Assembly (NCBI GenBank): GCA_003139975.1
Contig: PLHN01000497.1
Coordinates: 755 to 5,867, forward strand
Source: Acidobacteriaceae bacterium
GTDB taxonomy: Bacteria > Acidobacteriota > Terriglobia > Terriglobales > Acidobacteriaceae
Direction of reading: 5' to 3'
DNA: 5,113 nucleotides
Positions within the stretch are counted from its first letter, which is position 1. Every line of letters starts with the position of its first letter. The position numbers and the translations under genes are program-made. The notes below the pieces were generated by a model. It made no database searches. It was not told the DNA's origin and saw only the letters and a program-made list of their open reading frames with translations. Shown here one piece after another: positions 1-5,036 of this stretch.

Positions 1-467
1 CAGCCGGTGGCCGAAGAATCTGCGGTGACCTGTTTCTTGACCCGACGTGTGAAGTCTTTCCTGTCCTGGTCACTGGCAAATTTTGGGACAGCTATCCATG
101 CCTGGTTATTGCCGGGGCTGGTGCGAACGGTGAGAAACGCGGCGGAGCGCACGCGGTCGAGTTTATTCTCAGCCAGATCGTCGAGCTGTATAAAAGCGGA
201 GCCTTCACTCATGGGGCGCACCATGAGGTTGCCCCCTGCCCTTGCGTGGCCCACAACCTTTCCGCTTTTGTCCAGGAGGTCGCATTCCTCCAGTTTCGCG
301 GCGACGCGAATCATCGCGGGCAATACTTTGCGAAGATCCTCGGGCGAATAAGCCTTGCCCCACTGAACTTCACCATTGATGTCAGTCTTGGTGACGTGGA
401 TTTTGTTCGCGCCTACGCTTGCGAACGTATCAATCATGCGTAGCGCTTCGTTTACTGCTTCCGGCAC
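1..467 (-). CDS. RepB-like plasmid DNA primase, N-terminal part (truncated by window edge)
   Basis: Partial gene running off the left edge. The protein resembles the RepB_primase family (RSF1010 RepB'), which makes primers at single-strand initiation sites during plasmid replication. Counting from the ATG at 503, about 167 residues are visible. They include an early DTFASVGA segment (25-32), FIQLDDL (104-110) with an Asp pair in the position expected for the family's metal-binding aspartates, and the hallmark TSPGNNQAW (128-136). The remaining catalytic and helical parts lie outside the window. Two starts are possible. The ATG at 503-501 has no Shine-Dalgarno and an in-frame TGA two codons upstream. 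The GTG at 467-465 (then PEAVNEALRMI) follows GGAGG by 4 bases, and its position before DTFASVGA suits the family, so I chose it. The gene is divergent from the iteron origin and rep. Family call is from remembered motifs; no search was run. Confidence 0.72.
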   Translation of the reverse strand, partial: MPEAVNEALRMIDTFASVGANKIHVTKTDINGEVQWGKAYSPEDLRKVLPAMIRVAAKLEECDLLDKSGKVVGHARAGGNLMVRPMSEGSAFIQLDDLAENKLDRVRSAAFLTVRTSPGNNQAWIAVPKFASDQDRKDFTRRVKKQVTADSSATG

Positions 468-528
468 CGCCCCTCCCCTTGCAAGGTCGGCCTTGTTTCC
501 CATTGCCGATCATGAAAGGAGTGCGCAG

Positions 529-557
529 ACGATAGCGGCATGTTTTTTGACATGCAA
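529..557 (-). promoter_or_regulatory. Candidate sigma70-type promoter for the primase gene
   Basis: On the minus strand, TTGCAT (552-557) and TATCGT (529-534) are separated by exactly 17 bases. The match to consensus is 3/6 and 4/6, so this is weak. Transcription would start near 522, about 55 bases before the preferred GTG start. The -35 lies within the CATGCAA repeat pair, so a regulator could block it. Confidence 0.3.
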
Positions 558-578
558 GGAGTCATGCAAACAATGCAT
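551..578. repeat. CATGCAA short direct repeats, possible operator
   Basis: CATGCAA occurs at 551-557 and 563-569, 12 bases apart, with a related AATGCAT at 572-578. A small inverted repeat, GCATGT (538-543) and ACATGC (550-555) around a T-rich loop, abuts the first copy. The cluster sits on the candidate -35 of the primase promoter, so repressor binding is plausible. The binder is unknown. Confidence 0.35.
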
Positions 579-630
579 ATTCTAAAACCAGTAATAGAAT
601 CATCGCGCCCGCCGTGTTTCATGGGCTAGT

Positions 631-653
631 CAAGGAAGGGTTTCCCTTCCTTG
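631..653. other. Perfect 10-bp hairpin, candidate single-strand initiation (ssi-like) site
   Basis: CAAGGAAGGG (631-640) and CCCTTCCTTG (644-653) pair perfectly around a 3-base TTT loop. No T-run follows on either strand, which argues against an intrinsic terminator. It lies between the primase gene and the AT-rich block next to the iterons, a position comparable to the ssi hairpins of RSF1010 that RepB' recognises. The role is inferred from position and shape only. Confidence 0.4.
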
Positions 654-714
654 GGAAGCGAGAGCCCTTGATGGGCTTGAGCTTCCAGATGGGGTGATGC
701 GTTTTGGGAAGTTT

Positions 715-790
715 TGAGTAGTAGTTTTCTAATTCTAAAATTTCTAATTCCTCATCGGAAAATTCTTGAAACCACAAATAGTTGTCAGGT
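715..790. other. AT-rich block, candidate DNA unwinding element
   Basis: This stretch is clearly richer in A and T than its surroundings and carries TTTCTAATTC twice in direct orientation (726-735 and 741-750, start to start 15 bases). It directly abuts the first iteron. AT-rich direct repeats beside iterons are the usual opening site in iteron plasmids. No good DnaA box (TTATCCACA-like) was found in it by eye. Confidence 0.45.
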
Positions 791-1322
791 TCAACGTAAC
801 ATTTCGGGGGAATTGCTCTACGTGACGGGGGAATAGCAATACCGGAGGGGGGCGTAGCAAAACGATTTGGGGGCGATCCGTGGCGATTCGCGCACCTTTC
901 GGGCAAAAGCACGAGCGCTGGAGCTGTGCAGTAGTCAGACTAGTTTTTGATTCGCGGGGCTTTTCGGACATATTGCGAACGTAACTTTTCGGGGAGAAAT
1001 TTTTCGTATCGTAACTTCTTGGGGGATGATGAGTCACATTTTGGCGGGCTTCAAACATTCGCAGACGGCAAGGTTTGGAAGAATCTTACAAGACGGGCTG
1101 TTGTGGGGAGTCTGGAAAGCTGTTCGGATCGTAACAAGTTGGGAGGATGTTTTGCATCGTAACATCTGGGGGGGAACCACCATAGAAATTTCAGGAGATT
1201 ACAGGAGTCTGACAGTCGGCGCGGCAAAATGTCCTTGCAGTGAGAAATCCGGCGCGCGTCACCTGCAAATCGTTGAGAGTAACTTTTTGGGGGCAACGAG
1301 CATATCGTAACTTCTTGGGGGC

Positions 1323-1335
1323 ATTCAATGGATTA
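1323..1335 (+). promoter_or_regulatory. IHF-like site within the origin
   Basis: ATTCAATGGATTA matches the IHF consensus WATCAANNNNTTR at all fixed positions but one. It lies directly after an iteron (1302-1321) in the widest iteron-free gap of the rep-proximal half. IHF bending is common in iteron origins. A single one-mismatch hit in a kilobase could be chance. Confidence 0.25.
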
Positions 1336-1434
1336 CACCTGCCCTGCTGGATGCCCCATTGACACCGGATTTCAACGGCATGCCCTCTTGAGCTTTACGC
1401 TTATCGTAACTTTTTGGGGATAAGTCTGGCGATC

Positions 1435-1446
1435 ACGATGCATCGT
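1435..1446. repeat. 12-bp perfect palindrome overlapping an iteron
   Basis: ACGATGCATCGT is self-complementary and its right half is the ATCGT core of the iteron at 1440-1458. It therefore presents two inverted iteron cores close to rep, which could bind a Rep dimer rather than the monomers expected on direct iterons. Confidence 0.4.
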
Positions 1447-1462
1447 AACGCCCTGGGGACGG

Positions 1463-1508
1463 TTATCGTAACATCGGCTTGACACCAAGTTACGATACCG
1501 GTACGGCT
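1463..1508 (+). promoter_or_regulatory. rep promoter with inverted iteron half-sites (probable autorepression operator)
   Basis: TTGACA at 1479-1484 is a perfect -35. A 17-base spacer leads to TACGGC (1502-1507), a poor -10. The -35 is bracketed by iteron half-sites in opposite orientation, TTATCGTAAC (1463-1472) and GTTACGATA (1489-1497). In Rep_3 plasmids such as R6K and pSC101, Rep dimers bind inverted half-iterons to shut off their own gene, so the same is likely here. Initiation would fall only a few bases before the GTG start. Confidence 0.6.
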
Positions 1509-1515
1509 TGTAGGT

Positions 1516-2472
1516 GTGAGGTTCAGAACCATTGATCAAAAGCCGAATGGCGACGAATTCGCCAAGGCACGCGAGCTCATAGAGGTTCGTGGCACCGGCA
1601 GCTTATCGTTGCAGGACCGCCGTGTGATGAACGTTCTCTATGCGAATGCTGGGCCGAGTATTTGTGATGATGTCGATCACCTCATCATGCTTGCTGAGTT
1701 GCGTGGTTCACACAAAGGCGGCGAAAGAGTCACCGATTCGATTCGTCGCTTGATGCGCACGCTCGTTGAGGTTCCCACGAAGGATAGCCAGGGCGCGCCG
1801 GCGACGAAACTTGTGCAAATACTTTCCGATTCGACGGTCACAGATAATGAAAACAATCCGCAGGGCCAGGTGAAGTACAGCTTCTCGCGAGGCATGCGCG
1901 ACATCATTAAGGATTCAACGTTATGGGGCCGTGTGAAAAATGCGGTAGTGTTTGCGTTCACGTCGAAGTACGCCCTCGCGCTCTATGAGCTGATCACCGC
2001 GCGCATCAATCTCAAGCACAAATGGCAGGAAGAATTCAGCGTGAAAGATTTCCGGGCACTCCTCGGTGTGCCTGAAGGAAAGCTAGAGCGGGCACCCAAC
2101 CTTTTGCAGCGGGTGATCCAACCTGCCTGTTTGGAAGTTAATGGCCTCGCCGATTTCGGGGTCAAGATTGAACCGATCCGTAAAGGCGGAAGCATACGGG
2201 GACTGGTGACGGGTTTCCGAGTTTCATGGTGGCGCAAAGACGTTGCGGATCTTCAGGCTGCCTACACGGAACTCAAACAGCCGAAAGTGGGCAGGCGCGC
2301 CCGACTGGAAGGCCGGGTAGAAACCGCGCAGCCGATCGCAGCGCGACTGCCCTCCCCTACCCGTCAGCAAAAAATCGATGCGACCGTATTGGCCATGCGC
2401 CAGGCGGGAGCTCCTGACAGCGATATTGAGGATTTTCTCAGCACCCAGAGGCCGGATCAGGCTGGCGCGTAG
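1516..2472 (+). CDS. Rep_3 (RepB/RepA family) plasmid replication initiator
   Basis: A 318-residue initiator that would bind the upstream iterons, open the origin and recruit host replication proteins. Two winged-helix domains are inferred. WH1 spans roughly residues 18-135 and begins with ARELIEVRGTGSLSLQDRR. WH2 spans roughly 145-240 and shows the family pattern of TSKYALALYELI (149-160), an FRALLGVPEGKL segment (179-190), then QRVIQPACLEVN (198-209) and the GFRVSW strand. The Arg/Lys-rich tail (about 255-318) is probably flexible. The start is GTG; it has no clear Shine-Dalgarno, but the frame is closed upstream at 1480 and the next Met (residue 38) would remove conserved WH1 sequence. The gene is convergent with the partition genes, 22 bases separating the stop codons. 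Likely autoregulated through the inverted half-iterons. Confidence 0.85.
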   Translation: MRFRTIDQKPNGDEFAKARELIEVRGTGSLSLQDRRVMNVLYANAGPSICDDVDHLIMLAELRGSHKGGERVTDSIRRLMRTLVEVPTKDSQGAPATKLVQILSDSTVTDNENNPQGQVKYSFSRGMRDIIKDSTLWGRVKNAVVFAFTSKYALALYELITARINLKHKWQEEFSVKDFRALLGVPEGKLERAPNLLQRVIQPACLEVNGLADFGVKIEPIRKGGSIRGLVTGFRVSWWRKDVADLQAAYTELKQPKVGRRARLEGRVETAQPIAARLPSPTRQQKIDATVLAMRQAGAPDSDIEDFLSTQRPDQAGA

Positions 2473-2494
2473 CGGCGTGAAGAACCAACAGCTC

Positions 2495-2854
2495 TCATGA
2501 GGTCTTTTCCACCTCCAACTCACGTTGCAAGGCTTCAACAGCCCTTTCAAGCGTGTAGCCTAGAACCCAACCAGGATTGGCATCTGTGATGGCGTAGATC
2601 GCGTCCACTGTCTCCTGGGTAGCTTTTACACTGAACTGAACGTTGCGGCCGGTCCGATAAATCCGCGGAGCACGTTTCTTCGGAGGTTTAGGTGTTTGGA
2701 CAGATGCCTGGCGACTTGGAAAGTTTGCAGCTTCAGCCACAGCCTGCACCTGCTCGCGGCTCGGAGCTTGGGCGTCTACTCGCTTCTTCGGTGCGAAGTC
2801 TTTAAGGTCTAAATCCAAAACGTCTCCAAATACGCTGGCACGTTTCTTTGACAT
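2495..2854 (-). CDS. Small partition/stability protein, probable ribbon-helix-helix centromere-binding partner of ParA
   Basis: A 119-residue basic protein. The N-terminal half (1-66) is low-complexity and rich in Lys, Pro and Ala, probably disordered. The C-terminal part fits a ribbon-helix-helix DNA-binding fold: strand NVQFSVKA (71-78), helix TQETVDAIYAITD (79-91), and helix WVLGYTLERAVEALQREL (96-112). Such proteins accompany ParA in type Ib-like partition systems, where the folded part binds the centromere/operator and the flexible N terminus stimulates ParA ATPase; similar proteins are often labelled stability/partitioning determinant. Its ATG overlaps the parA TGA by one base and is preceded by a near-ideal AGGAGGT, so the pair is translationally coupled. 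The ParB-like role is inferred from context and predicted fold. Confidence 0.72.
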   Translation of the reverse strand: MSKKRASVFGDVLDLDLKDFAPKKRVDAQAPSREQVQAVAEAANFPSRQASVQTPKPPKKRAPRIYRTGRNVQFSVKATQETVDAIYAITDANPGWVLGYTLERAVEALQRELEVEKTS

Positions 2855-3552
2855 CAGGCCACCTCCTCCGCCTTCGCAACCGCCGCTTTCTTCGGTTTCA
2901 GCGTTTTCACAACTTCATCGGCGAAGAGACGTGCGTTGGCGATGGCGGCAGCGATATTCGACACCTGTTCAGGGTCCAGACCCGATAGGGCTCCACCAAA
3001 TGCAAAGAGAGCACGGTAAGCGTCGCGCTCATGCAAGTGAGTTCTTAGCATCGGAATCTGGTTCTCGGCGAATTCATCCTCGATGCTCTGGAATGTTCTT
3101 GTTCTGATTGCCACGCTCGTGCGAGTGAAGAGAATTGTGTACGGAATCGTGCGCTTAAAAACGCGCTCCTGGGCGCGGACGAGCTTGATGGCCTTTGTTG
3201 CCTCGGTGGCATCAAGATGTGAGCCTTGCACGGGAATGATGACAAGATCGGCTCGACTCATCGCATAGCCGACCATCATGGAGGCCGTTCCCTCCAGGTC
3301 AACGATAACGAACGGGGTCTTTAGTGCCGCTTCCTCGATAACGTCGATAATGGAATCCTCGGTCACGTCCGATATGACTTCAAGGACCGCCGGCCGGCCG
3401 GGTCTTTTTGCCCACCGTGAAAGAGGCTTGTTGGGATCAGCGTCAATCATCGATATTCCTGCCCCAAAGCCCGCCAGTTCGGTTGCCAGGAGTACGGCGG
3501 CGGTAGACTTGCCCACCCCTCCCTTTGGACTTGCAAATACTATGGTCGGCAT
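2854..3552 (-). CDS. parA: ParA-family partition ATPase
   Basis: A 232-residue ParA/MinD-superfamily ATPase, predicted to drive plasmid segregation by ATP-dependent nucleoid binding. Visible motifs are the deviant Walker A KGGVGKST (10-17) with the signature lysine K10, the A' box IDADPN (36-41), and Walker B FVIVDLEG (81-88). A conserved GSHLDATEATKAI segment (110-122) and LHERDAYR (173-180) follow. It lacks an N-terminal helix-turn-helix, so it is a short type Ib-like ParA and does not itself act as the repressor. I chose the ATG at 3552 because homologues typically begin directly at the strand before Walker A; a TTG at 3564 would add four residues. No good Shine-Dalgarno precedes either. 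The Lys/Ala-rich tail (218-232) overlaps the ribosome site of the next gene. VirC1-like proteins are the nearest alternative label. Confidence 0.9.
   Translation of the reverse strand: MPTIVFASPKGGVGKSTAAVLLATELAGFGAGISMIDADPNKPLSRWAKRPGRPAVLEVISDVTEDSIIDVIEEAALKTPFVIVDLEGTASMMVGYAMSRADLVIIPVQGSHLDATEATKAIKLVRAQERVFKRTIPYTILFTRTSVAIRTRTFQSIEDEFAENQIPMLRTHLHERDAYRALFAFGGALSGLDPEQVSNIAAAIANARLFADEVVKTLKPKKAAVAKAEEVA
2861..2867 (-). promoter_or_regulatory. Strong ribosome binding site for the partition partner gene
   Basis: AGGAGGT on the minus strand sits 6 bases before the ATG at 2854, inside the last codons of parA. This fixes the start of the small gene. It also implies that the small protein is made at least as efficiently as ParA, as expected for a centromere-binding protein needed in excess. 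Confidence 0.75.
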
Positions 3553-3585
3553 GTCAGAACACAAAATGTTGTATGCGGTGGGCGG

Positions 3586-3614
3586 ACAATAGCCGAGATG
3601 TTGTCGATACTCAA
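3586..3614 (-). promoter_or_regulatory. Candidate promoter of the parA operon
   Basis: On the minus strand TTGAGT (3609-3614) and TATTGT (3586-3591) are separated by 17 bases, each matching consensus at 4 of 6 positions. Transcription would begin near 3579, leaving a leader of about 27 bases before the parA ATG. The repeat cluster at 3624-3768 lies immediately upstream, placing it for repression by the small DNA-binding partner. Confidence 0.45.
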
Positions 3615-3623
3615 GAGAATTCA

Positions 3624-3782
3624 GGTAGCGGTCTGAAGACTAACGGAAGGCCCACAGAGGGCAGACCGGTTCCTGATGGGTATCCAATAGTAGTCCGATG
3701 GTCTTCCGATGACTATCTGTTACCTGTTAGCGGTCTGTCGACCACCGGTCGGTCTTCCGACGGCGACCAGTTTTCTATTGGG
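3624..3782. repeat. Repeat cluster upstream of parA, candidate centromere/operator
   Basis: Several short repeats are packed into about 160 bases. TAGCGGTCTG occurs at 3626-3635 and 3728-3737, with an inverted CAGACCG at 3662-3668. GGTCTTCCGA occurs at 3700-3709 and 3751-3760; the second copy lies in the hairpin GTCGG-TCTT-CCGAC (3748-3761). TAGTC (3691-3695) and GACTA (3711-3715) bracket two CCGATG copies, and CCAATAG (3684-3690) is inverted at 3775-3781. Type Ib partition centromeres are arrays of short repeats next to the parA promoter. The site and its binder are inferred. Confidence 0.5.
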
Positions 3783-3914
3783 TTTTCCGCCCGTTTGGTA
3801 GGAAACGTGGTTTATAAAATACCCGCTGCGGGGAGAGAGCAAGGACCCGAGTCGAACGATTCCGCTCGATGGAGGACATTCTTGCTGCTCATGAACGTCA
3901 GATCACTTTGCCAG

Positions 3915-3936
3915 TCCGACCCACAATCCAACCCAC
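3915..3936. repeat. 22-bp direct repeat, left copy
   Basis: This repeat matches 5015-5036 at 20 of 22 positions. It has an internal tandem structure: CCGACCCAC (3916) and CCAACCCAC (3928), 12 bases apart. The two copies bracket the orphan gene at 3970-4947. It could be a recombination core or a paired protein-binding site; no integrase is present in the window. Confidence 0.55.
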
Positions 3937-3969
3937 CTTACCTGGGCCAGATACGCGGCATATGTCTCC

Positions 3970-4947
3970 TCAATCGGTGAAGGCCGTTTCGGGTCGCGCA
4001 GCAACGAATCTGGAAAGTGCGGCGTTGTTTTCAGCTAACGTTGAGGCGAACGTCGAAACGAACTCGTTCCGCAGAGCTTGGTCGGGCAGGGCACGAAGAC
4101 GTGCACATTTCTCCGCGAGGTCCGCGAAGTAGGCGCCTACGAACGGGGCGAGGCGCTTGTACGCCATTGCGGAGCGCGTTGAGAAATCCCAGACTGGACC
4201 GCTCTCAGTCGTCCAATGTTCTCGACCATATGCATCGTTGATCTCAGGGCTCAGTCGCCAGGTTGGATGGCATTTCTCCAACTCTTTACTGACTCGGCCG
4301 GAATGTTTAATGCAATTCGCGATAAGGCGCAATTCGTTGATTGCAGGATAGCCGAATACCAGGCGCAGCCACGGAATTTCTTTTTCGATATAGGAGACAG
4401 CGTGCGAGCGCCTCGGATCGAGGGTGGAGAAAGTCGCTGAAAGGATTCTGCTCCTCTCGATCTCAATTGCTTTGTAAATCCCCAGTATTCGAAGCTCGTC
4501 CGTAAGAGACTTTAGAATGTACAAATCCTTGACGGACAATTCAGGGCCGGCCACAGCCCTCATTGCCTCCTCTGGATCAAACGTGCTCTTTTCGATTTCA
4601 GCTTCGATCTGGAGTCGAGTTGTCCGGCGCCTTTCGATGGCGTCACCGTTATTAACACGTGCTTGATCGACGTGTAATTCGGACAGCCGCTGACGGAGCG
4701 CCTCCAGTTCATCTCGTCGGCGATGGTATTCATCGACGGCTTGTGTGGCGGCTCGCTCACACTCGTCTCGTCTTTGCAGCAGTTCAGAGGTCATTATGTC
4801 AAACAGTTCGTCGAGTTCGCCCTGACGGATAAAATGGATCAAGGTGGGGTAGCGCATAGCGTACTTAGCAGGGACTGTATTCGACCCGATCATGTCGTTA
4901 TTGGAATCCCAGCATGTGGGTTCTTTCAAGGCGAAACAATCGTGCAT
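3970..4947 (-). CDS. Hypothetical protein with coiled coil and possible HEPN-like domain
   Basis: I do not recognise this gene with certainty. From the ATG at 4947 it encodes 325 residues, with no signal peptide or membrane segment. Residues 34-55 (PTLIHFIRQGELDELFDIM and following) are helical. Residues about 53-123 are dense in Arg and Glu with heptad-like leucines, indicating a coiled coil. The C-terminal half is helical and contains ELRLIANCIKHSGRVSKEL (205-223). This R..N..KH arrangement recalls the helix carrying the Arg/His motif of HEPN ribonucleases, but the R-to-H spacing is seven, longer than the usual four to six. HEPN proteins act as RNases in toxin-antitoxin and phage-defence systems. 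The start is uncertain: a TTG at 5031 would begin inside the right 22-bp repeat, and ATGs at 4893 and 4857 are also in frame. The 4947 ATG follows GGGAAAGT. It is flanked by direct repeats, suggesting acquired cargo. Confidence 0.6.
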   Translation of the reverse strand: MHDCFALKEPTCWDSNNDMIGSNTVPAKYAMRYPTLIHFIRQGELDELFDIMTSELLQRRDECERAATQAVDEYHRRRDELEALRQRLSELHVDQARVNNGDAIERRRTTRLQIEAEIEKSTFDPEEAMRAVAGPELSVKDLYILKSLTDELRILGIYKAIEIERSRILSATFSTLDPRRSHAVSYIEKEIPWLRLVFGYPAINELRLIANCIKHSGRVSKELEKCHPTWRLSPEINDAYGREHWTTESGPVWDFSTRSAMAYKRLAPFVGAYFADLAEKCARLRALPDQALRNEFVSTFASTLAENNAALSRFVAARPETAFTD

Positions 4948-5014
4948 ACTTTCCCACTTGGTGCCTGAGCGTTGGCCGTTGCTTCGCAGGGGCAGGGGCC
5001 TGATGCGGCAAATT

Positions 5015-5036
5015 TCCAACCCACAACCCAACCCAC
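5015..5036. repeat. 22-bp direct repeat, right copy
   Basis: Copy of the 3915-3936 repeat offset by exactly 1100 bases, differing only at two positions (G to A and T to C). It has the same tandem CCAACCCAC arrangement and lies 68 bases upstream of the preferred start of the orphan gene. The 77 bases from here to the window end show no convincing gene; they contain the palindrome CTTATAAG near 5090. Confidence 0.55.

Larger units (their letters stand above)
793..1473 (+). repeat. Iteron array (about nine full copies, one half-copy, several degenerate ones)
   Basis: The repeat consensus is about ATCGTAACTTYTTGGGGG, all in direct orientation with rep. Recognisable copies lie at 793-810, 977-994, 1006-1025, 1126-1146, 1154-1174, 1274-1293, 1302-1321, 1401-1419 and 1440-1458, with a half-copy at 1463-1472. 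Degenerate versions include 819-831, 1031-1048 and 1081-1098. These are the expected binding sites for the Rep_3 initiator encoded immediately downstream; multiple copies normally also set copy number and incompatibility. Spacing is irregular overall, but six copies form three doublets (see findings). Confidence 0.88.
619..1515. other. Probable vegetative replication origin (oriV)
   Basis: This roughly 900-base region upstream of rep has no convincing gene. It contains, in order, the 631-653 hairpin, the AT-rich block, degenerate then well-conserved iterons, and the rep promoter/operator. This combination matches theta-replicating iteron origins. Open frames crossing it consist largely of translated iteron sequence (repeating Pro-Pro motifs on the minus strand) and lack Shine-Dalgarno sites, so they are treated as spurious. 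The outer limits are approximate. Confidence 0.7.

Noticed and set aside
631..653. Hairpin as a rho-independent terminator
   Set aside because: No T-run follows on either strand, and no gene ends just before it.
619..912. Minus-strand 97-codon frame from a GTG, with a protein-like acidic second half
   Set aside because: Its first half is translated iteron sequence (repeated Pro-Pro motifs). It has no Shine-Dalgarno, and it spans the AT-rich block and hairpin. I judge it a by-product of the origin, although the second half deserves a database search.
2473..2494. Bidirectional terminator between rep and the partition operon
   Set aside because: The 22-base gap contains no stem-loop that I could find.
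3840..3870. TTCGACTC-like sequence on the minus strand resembling a tRNA T-arm, possible att site
   Set aside because: The T-stem does not pair properly and no matching acceptor or anticodon arm is found in the adjacent sequence.
3525..3980. Plus-strand 151-codon frame
   Set aside because: It overlaps the start of parA on the opposite strand and the centromere-like repeats. Its Arg-Ser-Ser-Asp motifs are those repeats in translation.
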